Shown here piece after piece: positions 36,850-46,189 of a stretch of 64,000 nucleotides of DNA; positions within the stretch are counted from its first letter, which is position 1; each line of letters opens with the position of its first letter. Position numbers and translations under genes: made by a program. The notes below the pieces were generated by a model that was not told the DNA's origin, searched no databases, and was given only the letters and a program-made list of their open reading frames with translations. This stretch comes from PALSA-693 sp963729695 (GTDB taxonomy: Bacteria; Actinomycetota; Acidimicrobiia; Acidimicrobiales; Palsa-688), in contig CAVSOT010000007.1 in the NCBI GenBank assembly GCA_963729695.1, positions 806,001-870,000 on the forward strand, in the 5' to 3' direction.

Positions 36850-37335
36850 TCAGGAGACGATCGCAGGCTCTTCCGCGATCTGGGCGCTCGACGCTCCCGT
36901 CCCAGTCGAGGGCGATCCACCCATGGCCCGGAGGGCCATCTCCGCCAGGGTGTAGGACTCGAGGTGGCGGCGCATGTGGGCCCCGACGTCCGCCCACACG
37001 GCCAGCAGCACACACTGCCCCTCGTGATCGCACGCCCCGTTCTGGTGGGGCTCACCGAAGTCGCCCGCCACGATCGGGCCCTCCACCGCGCTCACAATCT
37101 GGCTGAGGGTGATGGCCTCCGGGGCCCGGGCCAGCACGTAGCCTCCTCCGACGCCCCGCTTGGATCGCACCAGGCCGGCACCTTTCAATGCCAGCAGGAT
37201 CTGCTCCAGGTAGGGCTGTGGCAGTCCCGTCCGTTCGGCGATGTCTCGCACCGACGTCGGCTGCGTCTGACCGGCGTGCAGGGCCAGAGAGAGAAGAGCC
37301 CTGCTGGCGTAGTCACCCCTGGTAGAGACCTTCAC
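36850..37335 (-). CDS. Rrf2-family transcriptional regulator
   Basis: A 161-residue winged-helix regulator. It begins MKVSTRGDYASRALLSLALH, with the recognition segment RDIAERTGLPQPYLEQIL and the wing SKRGVGGGYVLARAPEAITL. These match the Rrf2 family (IscR, NsrR, RirA). The expected three-Cys cluster loop is reduced to GACDHEGQC and VLLAVW, so only two Cys are present. An Fe-S cofactor is therefore doubtful. It converges with cbiX and is divergent from the phosphatase-fold gene at 37366, so it may control that gene and bpa. Confidence 0.88.
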   Translation of the reverse strand: MKVSTRGDYASRALLSLALHAGQTQPTSVRDIAERTGLPQPYLEQILLALKGAGLVRSKRGVGGGYVLARAPEAITLSQIVSAVEGPIVAGDFGEPHQNGACDHEGQCVLLAVWADVGAHMRRHLESYTLAEMALRAMGGSPSTGTGASSAQIAEEPAIVS

Positions 37336-37365
37336 ACGACCATGCTACCTCTAGGGTGGTCCTCG

Positions 37366-38499
37366 ATGACTGTCCCTACGCCTGTCCTTCCATCTTACGA
37401 CGGCGCCAACCTGGCCGGGCTTGTCCCCGGCCTGCTGGAGCCGCCCGGAAGACGACCGAAGTGGTTCCCTGAGGCCCTGGGCCGAGCCCCCCAGGTGCTC
37501 CTGTTGGTGGTGGACGGACTGGGCTGGATGCAACTCTGCGAGCGGCCCCACCTGGCCCCCAACCTGACCGGGCTGACCGGTGGCCCGATCACCTCGGTGG
37601 TGCCGTCGACGACCGCGACCGCGCTGACGTCCCTCACCGTCGGGGTGCCGCCGGCCGCCCACGGCATCGTCGGCTACCGGCTGGTCGTGCCGGGCCCCAC
37701 GGGCCCTGAGGTGCTGAACGTCCTGCGCTGGCGGACGGTTTCGGGGGACGCCCGGGCGTTCGTGGAGCCGAGGGCCTTCCAGCCGCTCGAGCCGTTCCGC
37801 GGGCGGTCCGTGCCGGTAGTGAGCAAAGCCGAGTTTGCGGGCACCGGCTTTACCGAGGCGCACCAGCGCGACGTTCCCGTGGCCGGATGGGCGCAGGCGT
37901 CGAGCCTGGCGGTAGACGCCCGCCGGCTGCTGGTCGAGGGGGCCCCGCTCGTGTACGCCTATTACGAAGGGGTGGACAAGATCGCCCACCTACGCGGGTT
38001 CGGTCCGTATTACGACGCCGAGCTCGTCGCCTTGGATCGGCTGGTCGGCGACCTGCTCGAGATCCTGCCCCTGGGCGCGGCGCTGGCGGTGACTGCGGAC
38101 CATGGGCAGGTCGAGGTGGGCTCGAACGCCGAGCCCATCGCCCCGCAGGTGATGGCCGAGGTGGCGATGCTGAGCGGGGAGGCCCGGTTCCGGTGGTTGC
38201 ACGCGGCCGGGGACGGGGCTTCGGTCGGGCAGCTGGCGGCGACAGCGAGGGAGGTGCACGGCGGCGCGGCCTGGGTCGTCACGGCCGACCAGATGGAGCA
38301 GGAAGGCTGGTTCGGCGGATCGCTGCTTCCAGAGGTCCGGGCTCGTCTCGGCGATGTGGCTCTTATCCCTTTTGAGCCGATCGCCTATCTCGATCCTGCG
38401 GACGGCGGCGACGTGCGGCTGGTGTGTCGGCACGGATCGCTCACGCCCGAGGAGATGTTGGTGCCTCTGGTCGCCGGGGAGGGCAGACTGGGGGTGTGA
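37366..38499 (+). CDS. Alkaline phosphatase-fold phosphodiesterase/pyrophosphatase
   Basis: A 377-residue protein of the nucleotide pyrophosphatase/phosphodiesterase (PDE) branch. Metal ligand Asp is in LLLVVDGLGWMQL. The Thr nucleophile and its surroundings are VVPSTTATALTSLTVG, followed by PPAAHGIVGYRLVVPG. Further ligands appear in YEGVDKIAHLRG and AVTADHGQVEVG. It lacks a signal peptide or membrane segment, so it is probably cytosolic. The family hydrolyses phosphodiesters and nucleotide sugars, but the substrate is unknown. The TGA overlaps the bpa ATG as TGATG, so both are translated together. An upstream frame from 36661 is out of context. Confidence 0.85.
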   Translation: MTVPTPVLPSYDGANLAGLVPGLLEPPGRRPKWFPEALGRAPQVLLLVVDGLGWMQLCERPHLAPNLTGLTGGPITSVVPSTTATALTSLTVGVPPAAHGIVGYRLVVPGPTGPEVLNVLRWRTVSGDARAFVEPRAFQPLEPFRGRSVPVVSKAEFAGTGFTEAHQRDVPVAGWAQASSLAVDARRLLVEGAPLVYAYYEGVDKIAHLRGFGPYYDAELVALDRLVGDLLEILPLGAALAVTADHGQVEVGSNAEPIAPQVMAEVAMLSGEARFRWLHAAGDGASVGQLAATAREVHGGAAWVVTADQMEQEGWFGGSLLPEVRARLGDVALIPFEPIAYLDPADGGDVRLVCRHGSLTPEEMLVPLVAGEGRLGV

Positions 38500-38981
38500 T
38501 GCCAGATCAGTCAGCACCAAACGAAGTATTCATCCTCCCCGCACCTGACGCGGAACAGGGCGAAGGCGGACCGGGACGTGAGTCCGTCGAGCAGCCGGCC
38601 AAAGTTATGCGGATCGGCTCCATGATCAAGCAACTGCTGGAGGAGGTCCGCCAGGCTCCCCTCGATGAGGCCAGCCGCTCCCGGCTCCGGGAGATCTACG
38701 ACACCTCTGTGACCGAGCTGGCGGACGGCCTGTCGCCTGATCTGCGGGACGAGCTGTCGCGCATGGCTTCTCCGTTCGGGCCGGAGGAGGTGCCGAGCGA
38801 GAGCGAGCTTCGTATCGCCCAAGCCCAGCTGGTCGGGTGGCTGGAAGGACTGTTCCACGGCATCCAGGCCACGCTTTTTGCCCAGCAGATGGCCGCCCGG
38901 GCCCAACTGGAGCAGATGCGCCAGCGCAGCCTTCCCGCCAGGGCCGACGAACGACCGGCGACCCCTGGCACCTACCTATAG
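38499..38981 (+). CDS. bpa: Bacterial proteasome activator (Bpa/PafE family)
   Basis: A 160-residue helical protein. After an acidic N-terminal stretch it shows VMRIGSMIKQLLEEVRQAPL, ELADGLSPDLRDELSRMASP, and QAQLVGWLEGLFHGIQATLF, the four-helix core of the actinobacterial Bpa family. The C terminus ends GTYL, close to the GQYL motif with which mycobacterial Bpa opens the 20S proteasome gate. It would form a ring that activates ATP-independent degradation. Proteasome genes are not in the window. It is coupled to the phosphatase-fold gene. Confidence 0.9.
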   Translation: MPDQSAPNEVFILPAPDAEQGEGGPGRESVEQPAKVMRIGSMIKQLLEEVRQAPLDEASRSRLREIYDTSVTELADGLSPDLRDELSRMASPFGPEEVPSESELRIAQAQLVGWLEGLFHGIQATLFAQQMAARAQLEQMRQRSLPARADERPATPGTYL

Positions 38982-39242
38982 ACCAGAGATCGGCCTGGAC
39001 GCGACCCGGGCGAGGGTCGGCCGGTGTGCTCTGGACGACGGGCGGCGAACCCGGGCCTGGGTAACCGATCAGTGGGCCAATCCCTGCGATGGAACAGGGC
39101 GGGCCCGACGGAATCCGGTGGCCTCGGGAACCCGCGGGGACCCTATAGTTCGCTGCGTGCGATGTTGACCATTGCCTGAGTTCGCCCGTGGTCCACCGAG
39201 TCCGTCGGGGTTGCCGTTCATGATTCCGACGAGCTGAGGATA

Positions 39243-40226
39243 ATGACCATGGATGACAACGGCCGAGTCGCGGTCCGCCCGATGTATGAGGACGACCTCG
39301 CCCTGGTTGGTGGTTGGCTGCGCGAACCGCACGTCAGCCGCTGGTGGCGGGACCCGCCGGACGAGGAGTTGGCGGCGATCCGGGGTCGGGTGCGCGCCGA
39401 GCTGGATGACGCCACGCGCATGCTGACGTTGACCGTTGACGAACGCGCCGTCGGTTGGGGGCAGTGGTACTGGTGGGACGACTACCCCGACGAGGCCACC
39501 GCGATCGAAGGCCGCTCCGGTGACGCCGGTATCGACTATGCCATCGGCGACCCGGCGGCGATCGGCCATGGCCTTGGCCGGCGATTGGTCGCCGCGCTGG
39601 TCAGGGAGATCCGTCGGGACCGGCCCCGCGCAGGCATCCTCGTCGCGCCGGAGGCCACCAACCTGGCGTCACGGGCGGTCCTTGAAGGCAACGCCTTCCA
39701 CCTCGTCGACGTGCGCCCGCTGGCGACGGAACCGACCGACGCTCCCATGGCCATCTACCGGCTGGACCCTGACGAGACCCGGATTGCGACCTTGGTGGAC
39801 GCCGAGGCGATCGGCGGCCTGCTCGACCGGTTCAACCGCGAGTTCGGCGAGCCCACCCCGGGACCCGAGGTGTTGTCGACGCGGATCGCGGAGCTGATCG
39901 GCAGCGGCGAAACCGACGTTGTCCTAGCCGGCGGAGGACCCGAGGGGCTGGCCGTGCTCCGCTTCCGGCCCTCGATCTGGACGCCCGGAAGCGAGTGCTA
40001 CCTGGCCGAGATGTACGTCATCCCGGATCGGAGGGACCGCGGGCTCGGACGGGCAATCATGCACGCGGCGCTGGACCATGCTCGGCGACGCGGCGCCGAC
40101 TGGATAAGCATCGAGGTCGACGAGCCCGACCTGGCGGCCCGCCACCTGTACGAGAGTCTCGGGTTCACCAACCGCGGCGATGGCCCGGACGGCCCGGTGA
40201 TGTTCGTCTACGAGCGTGCGCTGTGA
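39243..40226 (+). CDS. Tandem GNAT acetyltransferase
   Basis: A 327-residue protein with two GNAT modules. The first (residues about 8-175) resembles aminoglycoside 6-prime-N-acetyltransferases: VRPMYEDDLALVGGWLREPH, WGQWYWWDDYPDEA, and the motif A region DYAIGDPAAIGHGLGRRLVA. The second (about 180-327) has EMYVIPDRRDRGLGRAIMHA and ARHLYESLGFTNRGD. Both carry the acetyl-CoA loop R/Q-x-x-G-x-G/A (HGLGRR, RDRGLGRA). The substrate could be an aminoglycoside-like or peptide amine. It ends inside the converging unknown gene. Confidence 0.85.
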   Translation: MTMDDNGRVAVRPMYEDDLALVGGWLREPHVSRWWRDPPDEELAAIRGRVRAELDDATRMLTLTVDERAVGWGQWYWWDDYPDEATAIEGRSGDAGIDYAIGDPAAIGHGLGRRLVAALVREIRRDRPRAGILVAPEATNLASRAVLEGNAFHLVDVRPLATEPTDAPMAIYRLDPDETRIATLVDAEAIGGLLDRFNREFGEPTPGPEVLSTRIAELIGSGETDVVLAGGGPEGLAVLRFRPSIWTPGSECYLAEMYVIPDRRDRGLGRAIMHAALDHARRRGADWISIEVDEPDLAARHLYESLGFTNRGDGPDGPVMFVYERAL

Positions 40227-40944
40227 CCCAGCCAGCCGAAGTCAGGACGCGGGGCGTGTCGCCCAGGAACCCCGTCTCGACGATGTGCATGTACAGCCTG
40301 CCAGCCTGGCCAGGCATTCCCTGCTCATTGGCGGTGCAGAACGCCATCATGAGCGCCCCATAGCGGGTCTCGAGCAGATACTGCTCGAACATCATCAAGA
40401 CCGGGTCCGTTCCTTCGCCCGGGGACTCCATATTGGCGCCAGTGATCAGTGTGGCCTGATCGGAGACCTTGAGCGCCGTGTGGGACGACTTGATGGTCTG
40501 TTCCGAGCCAGGAACGCGAAAGTCCTCCTCTGATGGCGGCCCCTTGATCTGCTCGGCGAACACGACAGTCAGCGTCGCGAGGATCTGCCGCTCGGCCTCG
40601 GGCCCGTCCGACGGACGCAGCGCCCCGAGCAGCACGAGCCCGGCCGGTCCCGCCAATTGGCCGAGCTCGGCGGCGGCCCGGCCGATCACGGTGAGTGCCG
40701 TCTCTCCCGCGACCTGACGTTCCTCGGGTGAGTTTCTGCCGACCACGGCAACCACGGCAGGTCCCGCCTCGGCGACGCTCGGTAGGTGCACCAGCTCGAC
40801 GTCGGAAGGGAGCCGGAACTGGAACACCAGCGGCTCGCCATCGGCTCTGGGGACTGACCAGCTGCGCGGCGGGCTCCATCCGCTCGCGTCGAACGGAAGC
40901 TTGGTCTCGCGGGGCCGAAAGCGGTGGAAGGGGTTGGGGGTCAT
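40165..40944 (-). CDS. Protein of unknown function
   Basis: A 259-residue protein I cannot assign. It has no signal peptide or membrane segment. It begins MTPNPFHRFRPRETKLPFDA, and later has LVHLPSVAEAGPAVVAVVGR and PAGLVLLGALRPSDGPEAER. A C-terminal helix MMFEQYLLETRYGALMMAFC is the most structured part. Its 3-prime end overlaps the GNAT gene by 62 bases in convergent direction. Its ATG overlaps the stop of the truncated GNAT upstream, so the pair may form an operon. Some of the C-terminal tail (residues after GWVTAHARR) is antisense to a coding region and may be spurious. Confidence 0.55.
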   Translation of the reverse strand: MTPNPFHRFRPRETKLPFDASGWSPPRSWSVPRADGEPLVFQFRLPSDVELVHLPSVAEAGPAVVAVVGRNSPEERQVAGETALTVIGRAAAELGQLAGPAGLVLLGALRPSDGPEAERQILATLTVVFAEQIKGPPSEEDFRVPGSEQTIKSSHTALKVSDQATLITGANMESPGEGTDPVLMMFEQYLLETRYGALMMAFCTANEQGMPGQAGRLYMHIVETGFLGDTPRVLTSAGWVTAHARRRTSPGRPGHRRGW

Positions 40945-41372
40945 CCGTTGTCCCAGGCAGGCCGCCCGGAGTCAGGAAGGGCGGCCTGCCCGCAGCGACG
41001 ATATTCCGGGTCGGTGGCGACCCGCTGGATGCATCCCACCAGCCCCGCCGGGTTGGCGGGCGACGGGAGCCGGCGGGCAAGCGGCCCGCATCCGGAGCTG
41101 CACAGCCCCTGGCCCTCACCGGAGCGGTCGACCACGAAGGCGGCCAGATCACGACCCAGGCGGGTCCGGACCGCCTCGACGGCCGCCGTCCGCCACGATG
41201 CGCTCGCCGCCGCGCCCATCGACCGGTACGTCACGCCGGCCAGGCGCACGATTTCCGGGGCGTCCTCCCCGGACGCGCCACGAGCGGGCACAGGGCATTC
41301 TGCCCCGCCCGCCAAGGATCCCCCCGGAACGAGAAGGTGCCCGGCCCGCTGTCGCGGACCGGGCACCATCAA
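40941..41372 (-). pseudogene. Truncated GNAT acetyltransferase
   Basis: The frame carries the first half of a GNAT domain: EIVRLAGVTYRSMGAAASAS, RDLAAFVVDRSGEG, and GCIQRVATDPEYRRCGQAAL. The latter includes the acetyl-CoA motif R-R-C-G-Q-A. It then ends within about ten residues, where a full GNAT should go on for 40-60 residues. A hairpin with 12-bp arms (40956-40967, 40979-40990) covers the broken end. So the gene is either a remnant or has a frameshift close to this hairpin. The start is uncertain; sequence before about residue 38 is not GNAT-like. Confidence 0.5.
40956..40990 (-). terminator. Strong hairpin at the end of the truncated GNAT
   Basis: Arms of 12 bases, GGCAGGCCGCCC (40956-40967) and GGGCGGCCTGCC (40979-40990), enclose an 11-base loop. 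No U run follows in either direction. It may be a weak terminator, or a site that caused compression or sequencing errors. Confidence 0.4.
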
Positions 41373-41398
41373 CGCCGGGGGTGGGGACTGCTAGGAGG

Positions 41399-42514
41399 TC
41401 AGCAGCTGCTGGCGCCGAAGCAGCGCACCGTGTTGGACAGGGTGTCCTGATAAGGGGAGTACATCGCCAGAGGCTGGCTGGTGTACTTGTAATCGTTGTG
41501 ACCGTTGACATAGCCGGTGCCGGTGTCGCTCCAGCCCATCATCCAGCCACCGCCGCTCGAGCCACCGGTCATCGGGTTGCCGATGCCGATCGGGGGGGAG
41601 CCGGCACCGCCGATGGAGGTGTCGAGCACAGCCGAGGCAGCCACATCGGTGATGAGCGTGTTGCCGTTGTAGGGGCTGGCGGCCGGGTAGCCGAAGGCGG
41701 TGAACTGCTGGTCGGTGCCATAGTTCCAGGCGAAGCCGGCCCAGCCGACCACGTTGCCGAGGGTCTGGCCATTGGCATTGGTGCCGACAGTAAAGGCGGC
41801 CTCGTCGTCACTGAGGTCGCGGTTGCTCGCCCAAGCGCTGGTGGTCTCGGCGGCGCCGGTCCAGGCGTACTCGCCGAACGGGTCCATCTTGGCGCCCTTC
41901 TTGGAGCCGTTGTACGCCGGGATGAACAGCAGGGAGCTGTCCCAGACGCCGGTGAGGGACTCGGTGTTGATGAGGCAGTGGCCGGCGGTCCAGACCTCGT
42001 TCTCGTTGCTCGACCCTGAGGCCGAAGGCACGACGGTGCCGGAACAGACGTAACCCACGCCGTCGTTGGTGAAGAAGATCTTCCCGTTCACCCGCCAGGG
42101 GTACTTGGTGTAGTCAGCGGCCGGAACCGTCCAACTGTCATAGGGGAAGGGGTAGCTGAAGGCGGTGGGGACCGTGGCGCTGTTGGTGCGGACGGCCGAC
42201 GCCTGCGCCCCGCCCGGGAGACCACCCGCAACCGCGTGCGGCGTGCCAGTGTGCTTGGTGCTGACCGACTGGGTCGAAGGCGCGCCGGCGACGGTCAACA
42301 CGTCGGCGTTCTTGGCCGCAGCCAGGCGGGCGGGGGTCCAATAGGAGAGAATGGAGGACTTGCTCACCTTGGCCTTGACACCAGCGGTTTGGGGCTGGGC
42401 CGAGGCTGACGCCGAAGCGACGGTCGATACTGCGGAAGGCCCGAACATCATCATCGTCAGTCCGACGGCGGAAGCCGTTGCGGACGCGCCGAGTAGGAAA
42501 CGTTTCCGGATCAT
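41399..42514 (-). CDS. Secreted trypsin-fold serine protease
   Basis: A 371-residue exported protease. Residues 1-35 are a signal peptide: MIRKRFLLG, a hydrophobic core (SAVGLTMMMFG) and an Ala-Ser stretch. The catalytic His is in VWTAGHCLIN near residue 178. The Ser is in MTGGSSGGGWMMGW near residue 317, the GxSGG pattern. An Asp in DLSDDEAAFTVG near 235 is the likely third member. A Ser/Ala-rich propeptide region covers about residues 35-120. It resembles glutamyl-endopeptidase/V8-like secreted enzymes; specificity is unknown. It is just downstream of the peptide-protease locus on the same strand but is separated by a hairpin, so it is probably a separate unit. Confidence 0.88.
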   Translation of the reverse strand: MIRKRFLLGASATASAVGLTMMMFGPSAVSTVASASASAQPQTAGVKAKVSKSSILSYWTPARLAAAKNADVLTVAGAPSTQSVSTKHTGTPHAVAGGLPGGAQASAVRTNSATVPTAFSYPFPYDSWTVPAADYTKYPWRVNGKIFFTNDGVGYVCSGTVVPSASGSSNENEVWTAGHCLINTESLTGVWDSSLLFIPAYNGSKKGAKMDPFGEYAWTGAAETTSAWASNRDLSDDEAAFTVGTNANGQTLGNVVGWAGFAWNYGTDQQFTAFGYPAASPYNGNTLITDVAASAVLDTSIGGAGSPPIGIGNPMTGGSSGGGWMMGWSDTGTGYVNGHNDYKYTSQPLAMYSPYQDTLSNTVRCFGASSC

Positions 42515-42696
42515 GACCCTTCTTTCTTTTCGCTAATGGGGTGCGAGGCGAGGATGGGAATGGTCCCTATCGACTCGTCGCTAGATAGATGCGTCGGTCC
42601 CCATCGGGGTACAGATTTTCCTGACGATCGCTCTCTTACCGGCGTACACCTGGGGTGACCCGCGAAGTCATCGGCCTGATGGCTCCGATCCAAGCA

Positions 42697-42733
42697 ACGA
42701 CCGGCGGGCTCCGCGTGGGAGGCCGCCGGTCGT
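42697..42733 (-). terminator. Hairpin after the TPR gene
   Basis: ACGACCGGCGG (42697-42707) and CCGCCGGTCGT (42723-42733) are perfect 11-base reverse complements with a 15-base loop. It lies about 50 bases after the TPR gene stop. No U tract is present, so termination is inferred only from position. Confidence 0.5.
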
Positions 42734-42783
42734 CGGGAGAGCGATGGAAGGCGGAGTGTGGGTCGCGTGGAGGGCGCCGACCA

Positions 42784-44882
42784 CTAGCAAGCGGTCAAAT
42801 GGAGGCGGCATGCTTCGCTGGCGGCGGCGATGTCCTCGTCGTCGGGTGCGAGCGTGGCGGCCAGCTCCAGATCGGCCAGGGCCGAGGTCCACGATCCGGC
42901 CTTTTGGAAGGCGAAGGCGCGGTTGTACCGCAGCGAGGGCTCGTCGGGCTGGAGGGCTACGGCCCGATCCAGATCGGCGATGGCCGAGTCGAGCTCCCCG
43001 AGCTCGCAGGCCAGCTCGGCGCGGGCCGACCAGGCCGCAACCAGCTCGGGCGCGGCGGCCACGGCTCGGTCGTAGGCCTGCTTGGCTTCCTCGTACTCCT
43101 CCCGCGCGGCGTGGACCTGGCCTGACACGACGAGCAGATAGGCGTTTTCGGGGTCACGAGCGAGGCCGGCGACGGCGTCGGCACTTGCGCCGTCGAGGTC
43201 GCCCATTTCGAAGAAGATGCCGGCCCGATTGGCGTAGGCATCGACGAAATCGGGTTCGAGCTCGATCACGTAGGAGAAATCGTCGACCGCCGCGGCGATG
43301 TCGCCCGTCGTTGCTCGCAGGTCAGCCCGGTTGTAGAAGACCTCCGGGAAGGGCGGCGTCAAACGGATCGCGGTCTCGTAATCGGCGAAGGCGTCGTCGA
43401 AGCGACCAGCCCGTCGCAGTACATTTCCCCGCTCGAGATAGTGCTCCGCATGGTTGGGGTCCTCGGCGATGACCACCGCGTAGTCGGCCAGGCACTCCTC
43501 GAGCCGTCCGAGGGTGGAGTACACGCGCGCCCGGTTGTTCTTGAGAACGGACCGATGCAGCCGGTGCTCGTCGGGCGAGAGCTCCCGATCGAGGGAGGCG
43601 ATGCAGTCGTCGACCAGTCGCAACGCTTCCGACGGCTCGCCGAGGTTGACCTCTACCAACGCCAGACCGTTTTTGTAGAACGCGCTCTGAAAGGCCCGGT
43701 CGCTCGGGTCAGGGATGAGCGACGCCGTTGCGATCGCCGAGTTCAGCCAGCGCTTGGCGATACGGTCGTTGCGGTCTTTGTCTGCGTGATGGCGGGTGTA
43801 CAGCATGGCGGTCGAGTACGCCGCGGCCATGTGCACATCGGGAGATGTCGAAACCAGACGGGCTTGGTCGTAGAGGTTTTCGGCCTCGCCCGTCCGGGCC
43901 AGTACGGAGAAGGACAGGGCCAGCGCGGCCGTGACCCCCCACCAGAGGGTGGGCTGCCGCTGGGGGTCGATCAGGGCGACCGCCCGCCGACCGCAGTCGG
44001 CTGCGGCCGTATAGAAGCCCATGCACACGCAGTAGTCCTGAGCCGAGCGCAGGGCGTCTGCGCCCTTCCCTCGAGGATCGCTCCCTCGCTCGAGGTGGAA
44101 AGGGATGGCGCCGAGCCGGAGCGACGGCTGGTCGAGGTGTTCCAGCTCGGCCGCCCGCCGATCGTGGAGCTGGGCCCGCAGCTGGCATCGAGCAACTCGT
44201 AGGCGGCCCGAAGGCCCGGGCGGTCGCTGAGGCACTCGCCGGCCACGTAGGACCACGCGTCGGCCGTGGGGTCGCCATGGGCCGCCGGTCGGTCGGCGCA
44301 TCGGGTGGCCGTCAGCTCGTGCACCACGGCGCGGGTCGACAGGACATCCAGCAGTTCGGCGCTGGCCAGTGCGTCGCTGGCCGAGCAGATCACCACCGTC
44401 AGGCGGGACGGGTCGGTCCGGCGGAGCAACGAGGCAAGGAACTCCAGGTCGGTTGCCTCGGCGTGCTCGACGTTGTCGAAAATCAGGGCTCGCCGGCCGT
44501 CGTCCGGCAGGGCGTCCCTGACCAGTTCGACCAGGCCGTTGGCGATCCGTCGGGTGCGGAGCGGAGCGTAGAACCGGGTCCGCTCCTTTGGAATCGCCAT
44601 CGAGGTGAGGGTCTGGCGAGAGTTCGGCACGAGGGGGCCGAGCTCCGGCGCCACCGACAGCACCTCGATGTCGTGCCGGCGCACCCTTTCGGAGTCCGCA
44701 GGCACCACGGTGGGCACGAGCGACCGCACCACAGTGCCGGCTGCGGTGTAGGGGCCGCGCAGCCGTTGGTGGGCGTCGACGGAACCGACCAAACCGTCCG
44801 GTAGTCCGAGGGCGTCGAGCAGGGCGTGCCGGTCGGCTTGCGATCCTCCTTGGATCCAGAGGTGACTCGGGCGACGGTCCAT
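42784..44882 (-). CDS. STAND-like ATPase remnant with TPR repeats, one frameshift
   Basis: About 699 residues. The N-terminal 240 residues look like a small AAA/STAND ATPase: LWIQGGSQADRHALLDAL occupies the P-loop position but lacks the GK[S/T], and RALIFDNVEHAEATDLEFLA is a Walker-B-like strand. A frame change near 44188-44196 joins it to the C-terminal part (from RCQLRAQLHDRRAAELEHL). That part has at least six TPR motifs, for example AEHYLERGNVLRRAGRFDDA and DAYANRAGIFFEMGDLDGA. The likely role is a regulatory scaffold binding a partner. ATP binding is doubtful. I start it at ATG 44882, with GGAG eight bases upstream; M50 ends 20 bases before. Confidence 0.65.
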
Positions 44883-44902
44883 CCTTAGTTCTCCTTCAGC
44901 GT

Positions 44903-46166
44903 TCAAGCGGCGGGTGAGTTGAGCGCGGTCGTGGGGATCGCTTCGAGCGACAGGGCGGCCGGCGCCGGGTCGGCCTGCTGCCGGGAACGGCTGTAACCAC
45001 GAACCGCCAGGTAGCCGGCCAGCGCCAGTTCGCCGAAGTTCAATACGAGGAACACCAGCAGGTCGGCGACACCGAGAACGGAATGCTGGTCTCGCAGCTT
45101 GCGGATGACCATCTCGACTATCCGCACCGCGGTCGGGGCCATGACGGTCGCAATCACGTAACAGAGGAGCCCGTAGCCGGCCACCATGAGCCAGGAGTAC
45201 CAGCGGGCTACCGCGAGGTCGCGCGGTGTCCAGGGATCAGTCGACGCCACCCGAGACCGGCGGCCGATCAGGATCTTCAATCGATTGGTCAGATGGACCC
45301 GTGACGCCCCCTGCAGGTCGTTGCAGCCGAGAACGGTGGTCGCCAGGAAGAACAGGTCGGTTCGGAGAAAGAAGTAGAACTGCCAAGCCAGGCGCATGAC
45401 GACACCGAATGCCATCGACAGCAAAAGCTTGTACATCAGGGCGCCGAAGCCGGCAGTTGACGCCAGCGCGTCCGCAGCCAGGGTCAAGCCGGCCACCGTG
45501 ATCACGTCGAGGAGCATCCCCGCCAGCATCGGCAGGTACCGCTTGCTCCTCGGAACTGCGACGAGCCCGTCGAGAGAGGTAACCAGAACGATGTAGTAGA
45601 AGCGGCGGCCAATCGCTGAGCTTGGAGTTGAGGCCGAGGCGCCGGCCGGCAAGGGCGTGGAAGGCTTCGTGCAACAGCATCCATGGGACCTGCCCGAGCA
45701 CGATGCCGAGGGTCAGGATGGTGAGCGAGTTGCGGGTGAAAAAAAGATGTTGGTACCGGGGGACGAGGTGCGGGTTGCGCACCATCTCGGTGATGGCCGC
45801 CGCCAGCAGGGCGGCATAGCAGAACCAGGCCACCGGAGAAAAAAGGGCTCGGCCGAGGCGTTGCCACCCGACGACCGGGGCGACGACCGCCTCTTGGCCA
45901 TCGGGAATGACGAAATCGAGCTCCTGCAGAACTTCGAGGAATTCGGCCACGTCGACCGTCTCGCCGTACTCCTGCTCATACCAGGCTGCCGCTTGGTTCG
46001 GAGAATATCCTTCGTCCATGCGCCGTACCAATGCCGCGCCATCAGGCGGAAATACGCCGTACGAATCAATGTCCGATCGGCCTACCGTTACATCCTCTCC
46101 ATCCTCGAGAAAGGTGAGCGGATAGAGTCGAAGTGGCTCGTCGAGATTGGACTGCGTGTCGGTCAT
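44903..46166 (-). CDS. PqqD-like domain plus M50-type membrane zinc protease, one frameshift
   Basis: About 420 residues. Residues 25-85 (DIDSYGVFPPDGAALVRRMD, then NQAAAWYEQEYGETVDVAEF) resemble a PqqD/RRE peptide-binding domain. Membrane segments follow: ALFSPVAWFCYAALLAAAIT and SLTILTLGIVLGQVPWMLL. The metal motif HEAFH (HExxH) in PWMLLHEAFHALAGRRLGL is near residue 165. A frame change at about 45612-45622 joins LGLNSKLS to IGRRFYYIVLVTSLDGLVAV. The second half has more membrane helices and TDLFFLATTVLGCNDL, where the third metal ligand may lie. This resembles the peptide zinc metalloprotease class found with small peptide genes. ATG 46166 follows GGGAGAGCACAA. It probably processes or exports the 29-residue peptide encoded just upstream. 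Confidence 0.72.
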
Positions 46167-46189
46167 TTGTGCTCTCCCTACGATGGCGT

